Assembly (NCBI GenBank): GCA_026545765.1
Contig: CM048842.1
Span: 91,973,230 to 92,037,229, forward strand
From: Plantago major
Lineage: Eukaryota > Streptophyta > Magnoliopsida > Lamiales > Plantaginaceae
Direction of reading: 5' to 3'
Length of the DNA: 64,000 nucleotides
Positions 44,781 to 57,600 of the stretch are shown piece after piece. Below the pieces are notes generated by a model, which had not been told where the DNA came from, did not search any database, and saw only the letters and a program-made list of their open reading frames with translations. The position numbers were made by a program, and so were the translations under genes. Numbering within the stretch: the stretch's first letter is position 1; each line of letters starts with the position of its first letter.

Positions 44781-46044
44781 ACCCTCATAAGACACATCAT
44801 TTGACTGTTTAGGGTGTTTTGATGCACCCTCACTCAGTAGACGTCAAAGGTCATGGACTCAATCCTATATCTTCTTAAATCATATTTTGATATGGAATTT
44901 TAAGTCAAATTTGTCTGCGCGTATGGACAAGACAACAATCACTTGACTCACAACGACGATCAAGCATGTATTAATTGGTCGTGTCTTTTTAACCACCTGG
45001 GCCGAATTTTGACTGGTTAAGCTAAATTTATATTGGTTTCTAATCGTTGATCCAAGTTAACTTTTAACTCTTACAAATCACATCTAATAATATAATAAAA
45101 GTTATGATCTATCTCAATAAAGAGGCATACCACATGTGTAAAATTTTATGTGGTATGTCTCTTTGAATTTCATGGAGTTTTATTCACAAAATTAAATTAA
45201 AACGAAAATAGTAATTTAGAAGTGTACTATATATTTTTTATATGTTAACTGTATACATAGTTTTTATTAAATTACATATAACTTTATCTGTAAAACTCCG
45301 AAAAATATTTTGAACATATATTTGAATTCACCGCGACAAGAAGAATTCATATACACCAATCTTATATATTATTATTAATTAAATAAATTATTTATATATT
45401 AAAATAAAAAATCAAATTGTTAAATGAGATCTATTGGTTGTGTAAATTCTAAATTTGGAAAATAAGCCATGGAACATTTTATTCTTGACAATGCAATGCA
45501 CCTTATAACTTCCACTATTTATATTTTTATTTGTTCACTACATATATAGTTTTTATTAAATTCCACATAACTTTATCTGCAAAACTTCGAAAAATATTTT
45601 GAACATGTATTTGGATTCATCGCGACGAAACCAATCCATAGACATCAATTATAAGATATAAATTGAAAAAAATGTTGAATATTTCGGTAGCATAAAATTT
45701 TGAGATTGCATATATGAACTAAGAATAAAGATAATTACTAGTAATCTAATATATAAAGGTAGTTTTTATTCTCTCATCTACATATGCTAGAGGACCGAGA
45801 ACGCCTGTGGAACTTTATCCTTTTTTTTTTTTTTTTTTTTGTATTTTTAACCCTTCATTATGTTCATTTGGAAAGTTTGTGTAATGCCTTTAATGGGATA
45901 AATCCTTTTTTATTGCATGTGTATCGTCTATGAGATGTTCCTAATTAGTGTGTGATTAGGTGTGATTAGTGTGACATAAATTGTGTCAATTATTCATGCC
46001 ACATTTCCGGTTATCCATAAACAATCTATCCATAATATATGATT
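44781..46044. repeat. AT-rich spacer with a hairpin and a duplicated ~115-base block
   Basis: Bases 45,116-45,168 form a hairpin (AAAGAGGCATACCACAT mirrored by ATGTGGTATGTCTCTTT apart from one step). The block 45,247-45,365 (TAGTTTTTATTAAATT..., AACTTTATCTG, CGAAAAATATTTTGAACAT, CGCGAC) recurs at 45,538-45,650 in the same direction. A T-tract of about 22 bases lies at 45,819-45,840. There is no gene. Confidence 0.65.
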
Positions 46045-46160
46045 GTGTTAAATCGAGAGCAACATTTATTATATACAAAATCAATCGTGTTAATTAAAAG
46101 ATTGATTAATGATTAATGTGATTGCTCTCTATGTAACAAGTGTTGCTCTCGATTTAACAC
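46045..46160. mobile_element. Foldback MITE, 116 bases, perfect 20-base TIRs
   Basis: GTGTTAAATCGAGAGCAACA (46,045-46,064) is exactly mirrored by TGTTGCTCTCGATTTAACAC (46,141-46,160). The intervening 76 bases also partly fold (ATTAATGATTAAT). The perfect arms suggest a recent insertion or gene conversion. The superfamily is unknown. Confidence 0.8.
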
Positions 46161-46639
46161 TACACATATTAGACCCTATCTCCAACTACATCCACTCTCA
46201 AGTTCAACAAATTTGTGGAATTAACACTAGTTAAATCTATTTTTCAAAAGGTTCCATATTTTGAAAACAATAAAGGTTGTATTATATTGATTTTCGAAAT
46301 TCTCAAATTCTATTTCTTGAGGGGTGTTGCCACTCTCAATTGTTTTTTTGGAAGATTAATGTTGCAAATAATTTGACATAGTTATGGATTTTGTGTTATC
46401 TATCTCATTAAATATTTTGGCGTTTCTTCCCTTGATCCATAAACCGATTAGTGTTGTTTATCCGACTCATTCGTCTCCCTTTTTCTATGGAGAGGTTTAG
46501 ATCAAATTTACATTTAGCTTATCCTATATTCAACTTTGCAAAATCTCTTAGTCTCTTTTATTTATGTCCAGTCATGTATCTGTACTTTATGACAATTTAA
46601 ACGAAATTGATATTGTCTAATAACAAAAGTAGGCTCACA

Positions 46640-49480
46640 ACAAATTTAGAAACTCGATTCGGTAAACTCAACTCAAAGAATGAGATAAATCCAACTCATG
46701 AACTGAATTAGTTAATCAACAAATTTTCCAATTGAGTGGGCAAACCAACTCCAAGAATGAGATAATTCCAAACTGAAAACTCAATTCGAATCGTAAACTA
46801 AACTCGACGAATGAGATAATTCCAACTTGGAAAATTAATTCAATGTGGGGGAGTCATAAGGTGGTCGAGTAGTAAGGGAGTTGTAGGTACAAGCGTGGGG
46901 TGATTGGATAGAGCGCATGTGGCGTGATTTTCTCCGAAATTGAGTATTATTTTTTCGAATGGAGTCTTATGTTGTCTTAATTGAGTTATTAGATAGTTAT
47001 TTATCATTGATTGTAATCCTAATGAAGTATGTAAACATGCAATGTAATATCAGGAAAAAAAAGCTTAACTTATGTATAAATCAACTCTAAGAGTGAGATA
47101 AATCCAATTTGGGAGCTCAATTTGAAAGGAACTCAACCAATTGAATAATTACAATTTGAAAATTACATTCCAAGGGTAAACAACAATATATTAGAAACTA
47201 TTATAAAGAACGGGGTTATCCAAACTTGATAACTCAATTCGAAAGATAACAAACTCTAAGAACAAGATAATTGCAACTTGGGATTCTATTCAAAGGGTAA
47301 CCCATTATATGAGAAAAATAATCCAGAAATGGAATAATTTCAATTTGATAACTCAATTCAAATGGTAAGTTGACTATAAGAATGAAATAATTACAACACT
47401 ATATCAAAATATTGTAAGGGATAATTATACTAATTGAGTAGGATAATTACAATGGAGCTCCGTTCCTCCGCGAAAGCTCCGATCGGAGCTCCGAAAAATA
47501 TTGATGTATCTATTTTCTTATTTTTTTGGTGGTAATTTGTGGTGTTAGAGTTTTTCGAATGGTAAAAACTAAAGAAGTGGCGGAGGAGGTTGTGGTGGAA
47601 AATTGAAGAAATGGTGGTGGGGAGTTTGGTCGAAGAAGGACAAAGTTGAAATTTCTAATATAAATTAAGTTGAAATTATAGGAGAAGACTAAAAGAAAAG
47701 TTAAAATAGAAAAAATCATTATAAAATTAAATAAAATTAGATAATCTTTGACTTTTTGGGTTTGTTGTAATTAGTTTCAAACATTATAAATTTGGAATCA
47801 TCTGTAATTAATTGTTTGAACTGTGAGTACTAATCTAAACAAAAGACCATTTAGCATGGGACGATTTTGAAAATATCTGATATGGCTATAAGTAAGAGAT
47901 AGTTTCAATTTAGGAACTCAATTCGAGGCGTAAACGAACTTTATGAATGGGATAATCCAAACTTGGGAACTCAACTCGAAAAGTAAAATTCAACTTTATG
48001 AATGAGATAATTCGAACGTGGGAACTCAATTCCAAGGTCAAACAAATTACCTATAAGAATGTGATAATTACAACTTGGAAACTCATTTGGATAATAAACC
48101 ACATTACATGGAAAAAATACTCTAATGAAGGAATGATTCAAGCACAGGAACTTAATTCGAAGGTAAACTCAACTCAAAAAATGGGATAATTCTAACTAGG
48201 GAAATCAATTCGTATGACAAATCAACTATAACAATGAGATAAAAAAAAAACTTGAAAACTTAGTTCGAATGGTAAGCTCAAATTTTAGAATTAGATAGTT
48301 CCTAGATGGGAGCTCAACGTGAAAGCAAACAAAATTCTAAGAATGAGATCATTGCAATTTGAAACCTCAATTTGAAGTTAAAAGCAACTCTAAAAAAGAG
48401 ATAAATCCAATTTGATAACTCTATTTGAATAGTAAACCACACTATATGAAAAAAATATTGGAATAAATACATAAATTCCTCAATCGATCCAAAGGGAAAA
48501 CACACTTTAACAATAAGATAATTTTAACTTGGAAATTCAATTCAAATGTTAAAGTCAACTTTAAGAATGAAGTAATTCTTAATTGAGAACTCCATTTGAA
48601 GTACAAAACAACTGTAAGAATAACATAATTCAATTTGGGAACTCTAATGCAAGGGATGAACCATGCTATTTGAAAATAATCTAACAATGAGATAATTCCG
48701 AATTAGGAATTTTGTTCAAACGGTAAAAATATTTTACGGTTGAAATCATTTAAACGTAAAACTATATTAGAAACGTAAGCCACTTTATGTGGTAAATTAC
48801 TCTAAGAATATGATAACTTCATTTGAGAAGTCATGTCGAGGGGTAAACAAACTCTAAGATTGTTATAATTACAATTTGGGGACTACATTCGAAGACTAAA
48901 CCATGATATATGAAGAACTTATTCTAAGAAAGGGTACTTCCAACTTATGGACTCAAACTCAAAGGTAAACTAACTATAATTTCAGATTATTTCAATCCGG
49001 GACTCAACTGGTAGTATAAACTCAACTATAAAAATGTGGTCAATCTAACTTGAAAACTCAAATTGACGAACAAACCAACTACAAAAATGTGATAATTATT
49101 ACTTGGAGACTATATTGAAAGGTAAATCTCATTATTTGGAATAGTTAGTTGCACATTTGGAACTCGGACCAACTTTAATAATGAGGTAATTACAACTTTA
49201 GGACTCTATTGAAAGTGTAAACTACAATCTATGGAAATATTCTCTAAGAATAGGGTACGTAATTTGAATTTGACAACTAAATTCGATGTATAAACCAACT
49301 TTGGAAATGAGATAATTGCAACTTGAAAACTTTAATTATTGAATAGTAAGCCACGTTTTGTGGTAAAATGCTCGAAAAAAGGATTCCAAATTTGGAACTC
49401 AATTCGGAGTGTGAACCAACTCCAATAATTTTATATTTGCAACCTTGGAACTCAACTTTAAGAATAATACTATAATTTTA
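46640..49480. repeat. Degenerate tandem array, ~50-75-base period
   Basis: Dozens of diverged units follow the pattern AAC(T/C)CAACTCTAAGAATG, then AGATAATTCCAACTTGGGAA, then CTCAATTCGAAGGGTAAACC. Some units instead carry CCACATTATATGAAAAAATA before the AGATAATT core. Spacings between successive GATAATT cores that I measured were about 50-77 bases. No two units are identical, so the array is old. It is interrupted at 46,850-47,062 (SINE-like) and about 47,400-47,890 (unrelated). No coding capacity; several short ORFs here are chance. Confidence 0.75.
46855..47062 (+). mobile_element. Possible tRNA-derived SINE
   Basis: The array is interrupted by 200 bases starting GGGGGAGTCATAAGG. They contain an A-box-like TGGTCGAGTAGTAAGG and a B-box-like GGTACAAGC, and end in an A-rich tail (CAGGAAAAAAAAGC). 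The boxes are closer together than usual (about 12 bases) and no target duplication is clear, so the call is weak. Confidence 0.3.
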
Positions 49481-49866
49481 AGTCATGAACTGAATTCACC
49501 GCTATTTTGGTTTACAGGTAGGTGTTTAACAAAATTTGGAGGTAGCGTTGTTTGAACATATATAGATTGTACTCCGTATTGCCTTCCATTTGTTTGATAC
49601 TCAATGCAATTTATGTCGTTGCATTGCCACAAGATAAGGCCTCCATGAATAATGTAATTTATTTTTTTAGGCCTTTGACTGTAATGTTAGAGAGGTAATG
49701 AGAGGTGCAAGTGGAGTCAATAAGAAACCATTCAGTAGATTAGTTGTCGTATTTGATGGACACTTAAAACATATATAACCAGTTATACTGAAGGGTAGCA
49801 AACATGATATTTTGCCCGCACATCATTGATCATTTAAAAGACGTGAGTGAATTTCTCTAATATATG

Positions 49867-50105
49867 CACTACAAGAAATTCGGCATTTAGCGACGGACGT
49901 TAGCGACGGATAGATTCTGTCTCTATTTAGCGATGAATCGCTACTTTTAGCGACGGAATGGAATTCGCTCAATCCGTCTCGAATCCGTCGCTAATCCGTC
50001 GCTATATTAGCGACGAATGTTTTTCCGTCGCCAAATAGCGACAGAAAAAAAAATCCGTCGTTATTTAGGGACGGATGTTAATATCCGTCCCTAAATAAGT
50101 TGACC
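49867..50105. mobile_element. One end of a CACTA element
   Basis: CACTACAAGAAATTCGG is followed by crowded TAGCGACGGA/TCCGTCGCTA subterminal repeats, the same family style as the element at 9464-11,650. No opposite end is found to the right in the window, so this is a terminal fragment. It stops about 140 bases before the ATP12 start codon. Confidence 0.75.
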
Positions 50106-50244
50106 AGATTAAAAAAACAAAATAAAAAAAAATTGTAAATAGCTTATAGATTGTCTTCATGTTATTAGTTTAACGCCCTTGTCTTTCTAAAAATTAGTGT
50201 AATTTTTCGGGGCGTTACACACTCTTTCCCCACAGACACCAGAA

Positions 50245-52366
50245 ATGGCGTTACTGAGAGAAACCCTTAAAACCCTAAACCCGACCCTCTTCCGACTCCT
50301 AACACCCACCACCCGCTACTTCACCAGCCTCGCCGTCGCAGCTGAATCGAAATCCCCATTATTCTCCTTCTCCAACGATGAGAAGATAGACATCAAAGGT
50401 CCCAAATCGACACCGTCTTCTTCCGTCACGATGCCGATTTCGTTCATGACTGGCTCGATCGTCGGAAAGCGGTTCTACGACAATGTCACCACGAGAGAAG
50501 CTGACGATGGTGTTGGATGGAGCGTGATGCTGGATTACATGACGCTTAAAACGCCTTCCAAAAGGAATTTGAAGTGTCCTACTTTGGCTCTTGCTAAAGC
50601 AATTGCTGCCGAGTGGTCGTACCAGGTGCATTTCAGCTTGTACTCTTATCAGTTTGATTTTAGCTGAACGTTTTCCCTTTTTTTATTCAGTGAATTGTAG
50701 ATCTTAAGTTCAGCTTAATTTCATCAAGTTTGATGAATGTTATTGATCATGTAATTGAATGTAGTCTATGCATTTCGATTTATTGGTTTCGTGTTCTTTT
50801 TTCCTGGGTTCGTTTGCTGAAGGGTTCAATTATAGTGTGTGGCAGAGTCTAATTTGAGAGTTCGGGTGGTTTAACAAACTCTAGCTAATGAATCTAGCTT
50901 AATGTCATGTCATCTGATGATCGCAATTGATATTGTTTGTCTGTGAAGTGGTTCACGTCTAATGGAATTTAGTCTATGCATTTTGTTTCTCCTGTTTAAT
51001 TGTATTTTATTCTGGTTTCATTTGCTCTATGGTTGCGGTTTTATGTGATCAACCTTATGTGGTTTGTGAATTTGAACTTTTGAGGTTTCATGGAATTGAT
51101 GTCCAAACAGCAAGTCTTGCTAAAGAGTTTAGCTTAATCTCACCGACACCGTAATTGATTGTATTTGCTGGCAAATGCTTTTAGAATATGCATTTGGATT
51201 CACCAATTCCTTTCCATTTCATCTGGTTTGGTTTGCCCTAGCGCTTCAACTTTGGGTGCTCTATCGTGTGCACTTCTTGACTTGGAATTTCTGGGTTATG
51301 ATTCTCGAGGATCAGGTGATGGAGACCACCTGATGGATTTTTTTTTTTTTGTTGTAGCAAAAAGATGGGATCAGGCCATTTACAATGCCTCTGATGAAGC
51401 TTGCATGTACAGCACTCGAAAGAGTGCCTATTCTTCGTCAAAAGATAATTGATGATCTGATGAAGAAATTCCACCAGGATCTAGTGTTCTGCCGTGTACC
51501 AAAAGAAAATGATATAACAGCTGATCTCAGAGGTAAAAAATTTTCTTTCTTTTTTTGGTTTGTATTTTTTCATGAATCTGTGATTGATTGGTACAGTGGA
51601 GAGGAGATTCTCTAGATGCACTCCTTTTGTTTTTTTGGCTGTGTTGATGCTCCTGCATCATTTCCTAAGATCTCAGTATCAGATTAGTGCATTGCTATTG
51701 TTATCCGGGTGTCAGTTAAATATCAAATAGTTTTGGCACAATCCTCCATCTATTTCCTTTGAAAGCATAAAAAAGTGTCTAGGTTTTTAACTAACAACTG
51801 TGGCTCGAAGCTGCTGAAAGAGACATTGAAAGTAGGCCAAAGTAGTTCTTATGGTATTGATACTCATAAGCACCGAAACGATATTATAGTTTTATAGTTT
51901 GTGTTTGTTTCTGAAATTATATTACTCTCCTGAAGCACCTATGTTAAAATTTGCAGAGCGACAAGTGGAGAAATTAGGCCCTCTGCTAAGATGGTTAGAA
52001 TCTGAATTTGGCTATAGGCCCGCCGTCTACACCAATTTCTTTGGTGGCAAGCAGGAGGAGGGTCTAGTGAATGCTATTGGGAACCTTCTTAAGAAAACGG
52101 ATGACTGTGAACTAGCTGCCATTGACGCAATTGCTTCAGCTTCTCACTCTCTGACCATTGCAATTGCAGTTGTTCGTGAACAGTTGAGTATTGAGCAAGC
52201 AATTGAGTTGATTAGGTTGGAGGAAGATGTGCAAGTTGATCGGTGGGGTTTGGTTGAAGGTGGCCATGACGTCGACATTGCTGATTTAAGAGTTCAAGTC
52301 TCGTCGGCCACTGTGTTTCTTGGACTTACAAGGAATCATTTTTTTGTTGCTTCAACCTCAATTTAG
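50245..52366 (+). CDS. ATP12: ATP12, mitochondrial F1-ATPase assembly chaperone
   Basis: ATP12 binds the free alpha subunit and helps build the F1 head of mitochondrial ATP synthase. Three exons keep phase: 50,245-50,625; 51,358-51,532; 51,957-52,366, giving about 321 residues. The first about 30 residues (MALLRETLKTLNPTLFRLLT, RYFTS) are basic and Ser/Thr-rich without acidic patches apart from one Glu, fitting a mitochondrial presequence. The conserved body reads GKRFYDNVTTREADDGVGW, AKAIAAEWSYQ, KDGIRPFTMPLMKLACTALE, KKFHQDLVFCRVP, EKLGPLLRWLESEFGYRP, SASHSLTIAIAVV and RWGLVEGGHDVD, all in ATP12 order. The length is normal. The leader contains CACTA-derived DNA just upstream. No break. Confidence 0.93.
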
Positions 52367-52794
52367 GCAATTCACTTGAATAAGCTTTCCCTTTTAGTTG
52401 ATCAGTTATCTTGTTCGTTTATATATACCAATCAAAGTACATGCATGTGATGTAATACTATTCCTGCAAGACCCTGTTCTCAAATGCTGAAAGTTGCATA
52501 AAAGCTGATGTATTTATGATTGATTCCGAAAAGACAATAACAAATTGAATCAATGATAAAAATTGATTTTGTTTTGTTCTAGAGCTATACTATGTTGTAG
52601 GACAAAATTTATGAGTTATCAAAGTAGTGCTAGGCAGTGTGAGCTATATGGTCCGTCTGTTCTTAAACCTTCTAGCATCCGGCACGGTGATATATACAGT
52701 TGGGGTTGAATAACATAACGTTGTATTGCTAATTTGCTATCCGAATCTCTAACTTGTTTCATGATCAATTTAGACTGCATTATTTATCTATTAC
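52367..52794. other. 3' flank of ATP12
   Basis: It contains the 3' untranslated region and spacer. It may also hold a last exon of the small minus-strand gene to the right, but no frame is convincing. Confidence 0.4.
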
Positions 52795-53134
52795 CTGTGA
52801 ATCAGGGCTCCTCTTCACAGCACCGGATGCAAATTGGCGGCTGTACTCTGATGTTGCAGTAACAACAGGCTGTTTCACAATCACTACTACATCCTAGGAA
52901 TCATCCACAGTAGAGCATTAAAGCTTGAATTGACACAAACAAATTAAATCACAGTTTGAGTTTATTGCATGTCCTACCTGTTACAGTGACGTAGTGTGGC
53001 TCTTGCAGAGTTTGAGGATTTACGAGTAATGGAAGGCGATCTGTTGCTTCTGTGACTGTAACATGAAATGTCAGTTGAACAAGGACCATTAAGATTATCA
53101 GACATGCAACAGCTGATGCTATTTGTTTTAGAAA
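52795..53134 (-). CDS. Possible small secreted or single-pass peptide gene (partial model)
   Basis: A minus-strand frame starts MFLKQIASAVACLIILMVLV, a strong signal-peptide or anchor sequence, then DRLPLLVNPQTLQEPHYVT (53,134-52,985). A GT donor there and an ACTAC...CCTAG acceptor join in frame to 52,893-52,795 (DVVVIVKQPVVTATSEYSRQ, then SGAVKRSPDSQ), which ends at another GTAAT donor. A further exon must exist; I could not settle it. No family is recognised. The ATG at 53,134 is preferred over 53,179 because it begins the hydrophobic segment. The alternative is chance ORFs. Confidence 0.35.
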
Positions 53135-53179
53135 CATGATGATTTTATGAGGATTCGCACCGTATGATAACGATGTCAC

Positions 53180-54648
53180 AAGTTAAAAGAAATTTGCCAT
53201 GCTTTCGGGTCAAATTAGGTTGATTGAGGTCATTAGGTCAACATAAATCAAACAAGTTTCTCACTACACTCTTTGCTATGTTCGAGCTAGATTTTCGGCA
53301 AATCTAGCTGTTAGTATTACCAGTAGTCGATTAGGACACTAATAAACTAGTTAGTAAATTAAATAACTTAGTCGATTTGCTAAATATATATGGTATATAA
53401 AAACAAATTAAGTATATTTATTTAAAATAAATTGTCTGAATTAACTTATCATATCATATACTAGTTACGCATCCACGTAACGTATTTATTTGGAAAATAA
53501 GTTTATCGAGCTGATAATTTAGTGATGGTCATAGCCAAAGCTAAGTGATGTTTGTCTTCAATTGATCAGTGCTGGATTAGGCCAGCTTGTTGCTTGTGAT
53601 CGTCTGGGTGAAGTTATGGGCTGGAAGCTAATTGTATCGTCATGTAATTCTTGATCCATCAGCTACTGAGGCTTGGGCCATTTGAGAGCCATTTTGTATT
53701 CAGCCTGCTCAATAGTTGGGCCATAGATGGCCAATTGTTTGTCAACGTTCTTCTTAGTTCTTAGTAGTACGTAATTTTTTGCAATAGACTATTTCTTCTA
53801 ACTAAAATTACTAGTAATTAATTTGTTTCACTAAAATCCTCCTCGGCTAGACTGAATTAACTCTGGCTAGCTACACCCCTCTACTGGCTACTGCAAATTA
53901 ATTTGGTTTCATTTCGGAGATACACATTCTTTCGAATTGGTAAAAATGAAATGTTCAAAATCTTACAGGTATATTTATGTCACGTCACGTCCAACACATA
54001 CATTTCGACAAAATTCTTCACACATAACCGTTAATTGCCATCTACATTAGCTTTGTTAGTAGTCCATTGATCACTTTCTGGAACGTCATTTGTCAAATTC
54101 AAGGACAGATTTAAAAGATGTGCATGAACAAACTTTTGAACCCCCTCTAGAAATTAATTAATCAATCAATCAATTAATATATCCTTAAGCTATGGATTAA
54201 GAATTTTCTATTGATTCTCCTTTCATGTTTAGTGGCTCTCCATTATTGAAGGAATTTTACGCTATCTGAACACGGAACAAAGCAGTAGAAAACTATTATT
54301 AGAAACTATAATTAGATATTACTTAAGTTTTTCTATCTAGAAAGAGAAAGAATAAACAAAGGAAGTGGTCGTTCGTTTGTATCGGCCACCATGATCATCA
54401 AACACCTTCTTTTTTCAATTTAATTTCCATTTTATCTTTTCTTTCACAATTTTGACAGCCCAGTTTTCCATTTCAGGAGGAACAAAAATTCCTGCAACAC
54501 CATTGTTTCTTGGTTTGTCACATAATTAATTTCCCATATTTTCTTGATCAAGAGTGGTGTTTGCAGGTTTTTTAAAGAAAAATCCTACATTTTTATGTTT
54601 TTCCTAATACCCTTTTTGTCAATTTTATTGCCATTGTGACTTCATAAA
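53180..54648. other. Spacer and ETO1 promoter region
   Basis: AT-rich, with no gene recognised. The last few hundred bases should carry the ETO1-like promoter and leader. Confidence 0.5.
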
Positions 54649-57600
54649 ATGCAACAACACTTTTACAACACAATACGTAGTTTAAAAATGGTGGATGGCG
54701 GGTGCAAAGGCCCCCAACTCTACCCCATTAGCGGGGGCCTTGGAGGTCCTAGCGTGAGCGAGAAGTTCTTCCAACAATGGGACTTAAGGGTTGGATCGAT
54801 TAGGTCCAAATCTCATAGGCGCAATCACAGTTTCTCTCAAGTTAACAACAATGAGATTAATAATCCAACTGCATTAGCAGAGGCCCTTTCGATTTACGGT
54901 ATCCCACATGCGGATTCCATCGAGCCTCCGATTGATTCTTGTCTTAAATTTATTGATTTCGCTGAGTTTTTAGCTGATGTTTATAGGAGACTTGAGAATC
55001 GTCCTGAGTTCGAACGGTCCGAAGCATATATGGAACAATGTGCCATCTTCAGGGGTTATCCTGACCCTAAACTGTTTAGAAGGTGTCTTAGGTCAGCTAG
55101 GGAGCACGCGGTTGACGTGCACACCAAGATTGTTCTTTCGGCTTGGTTGAGGTTTGAGAGGAGGGAGGATGAGTTTTTCGGCGTTTCAGGTTTGGATTGT
55201 TGTGGTTGGACCATGGAATGTCCGAAGAAAGCGTTGAAGTCAGGGTATAATCCTGAGTGTGCAAATGATCCTTGTTCGTGTCCACGGGTTTGCAAGGATA
55301 AGGGTGTGGGTGTCGAAGAACAAGAATGCTCGACTTCTGCTAGTCAAGGCAATGTTGATGATGCTGATGACGATGATTGCGATTTTAGGTTCTACATTGG
55401 AGACGATGAAGTGAAGTGCAATAGGTTTAAGATCGCCTCGCTGTCTCAACCTTTTAAAACTATGTTGTATGGTGGATTCAATGAATCACGAAAGGATAGT
55501 GTATACTTTTCGCATAATGGTTTTTCACTTCACGCGATGAAAGCTGCTGAAGTATTCAGCAGGACAAAGAGTTTGATTTCCCTTGAGCCAAATGTGGTTT
55601 TGGAGTTGTTATCATTCGCTAATAGGTTTTGTTGTGATGAGATGAAGGCTGCTTGTGATTCTTTTTTAGCATCTCTTGTTGATGACATGGATCGTGCTGC
55701 TCTGCTCATTGAGTACGGTTTGGAGGAGGCTGCGTATCTTTTAGTTGGGGCTTGCTTGCAAGTTTTCTTAAGGGAACTTCCAGGATCGATGCATAATCCA
55801 AATGTGACGAGACTATTTTGTTGTGCGGAAACTAGAAAGAGACTAGCAGTTGTAGGGCATGCTTCATTCGTGTTGTACAATTTCTTAAGCCAGATAGCGA
55901 TGGAAGAAGACATGAAAGCAAATTTGACAGTAATGCTACTAGAAAGGATGGGGGAGTGTGCGAATGAGAATTGGCAAAAACAACTCGCGTTTCACCAATT
56001 AGGTTGTGTGATGTTGGAAAGAGAGGAATACAAAGATGCTCAAAAATGGTTTGAAGCAGCAGTTGAAGTCGGTCATGTTTATTCGTTAGTTGGTGTGGCA
56101 AGAGCGAAATACAAGCGTGGCCACAAGTACAAGGCCTACAAGCTAATGAGCTCTCTTATATCTGATTACACGCCGTGTGGTTGGATGTATCAAGAGCGTT
56201 CCATGTACAGTAATGGAAAGGAGAAACTGATGGATTTGAATACAGCTACTGAGATAGACCCGACTCTTTTGTACCCTTACAAATACAGAGCCGTGTCGAT
56301 TGTGGAAGATGAAAAAATTGATAACAAGTATGATCGTGCCATATCTGAGATTGGCAAGATAATCAGTTTCAAGGTGTCTCCTGACTGTTTGGAACTTCGT
56401 GCTTGGATCCTGATTCTGAAAGAGGACTATGATGCAGCTCTGAGAGATGTTCGTGCGCTTCTAACTCTGGATCCAAACTATATGATGTTTCATGGGAAGT
56501 TGCCAGCCGAGCAGTTAGTTTCGCTTCTACGTCATAATGTCCAGCAGTATAATCAGGCGGATTGTTGGATGCAATTGTATGATCGATGGTCGTCTGTCGA
56601 TGATATTGGATCTTTGGCAGTTGTTCACCACATGTTAGCTAATGATCCTGGAAAAAGCCTCTTAAAGTTTCGACAATCTCTTCTCCTTTTACGGTATGGA
56701 TCGACCGTACTTAAATAGTAAATACTTATTATACATGTTGCATATTTTGATAGTAAGTATCAAGCTATGTGTGTTGGTACAGATTAAATTGTCATAAAGC
56801 TGCCATGAGAAGTTTGCGAATGGCTCGAAACCATGCAGCATCTGAGCACGAAAGACTTGTCTATGAAGGTTGGGTTTTATATGATACAGGTTACCGTGAA
56901 GAAGCAATTGCAAAAGCAGAAGAGTCCATTGCTGTCCAGAGATCATTCGAAGCATTTTTTCTAAAAGCATATGTTATGTCTGAAACAACTACTGATTCTG
57001 AATCTTCGCTCTATGTTATCAAACTTCTCCAGGAAGCTCTTAGGTGCCCTTCTGATGGCCTTAGAAAAGGGCAGGTAGGTACCCGTTTTTATATTGTTAC
57101 GTAATTGTTCTTTCGCAAATTAACCAGTCATTGACATCTATGAAGGATTGCACAGGCATTGAGTAACTTGGCGAGTATATACGTAGACGTCGATAAGTTA
57201 GATCATGCTGTGGATTGCTACATGAGCGCCTTGAACATTAAACATACAAGGGCACATCAAGGTTTGGCACGTGTTTACCATCTAAAAAATCAGAGAAGTG
57301 CTGCATATGCTGAAATGACAAAGTTGATCAAAAAAGCCCAGTATAATGCGTCAGCTTATGAAAAACGTTCCGAGTATTGTGATCGTGACAAGGCGAAACG
57401 TGATCTTGAAAAGGCGACTAGTCTAGATCCTCTTAGGACATACCCATATCGTTACCGTGCGGCTGGTGAGTTTTAGGATCAAGTTCCATCTATTTCATCG
57501 TACTGTCTATCATCAAACTTATCGGCTAACTTATCACCTAATATACTAAACAATTACGTACATCTCGATCAACTCATATCAGCTACATTATCAAACAACT

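Noticed and set aside
46640-49480. CRISPR-like array
   Set aside because: This is plant DNA, the units are degenerate, spacers are not distinct from repeats and no cas genes exist; it is a decayed tandem repeat.
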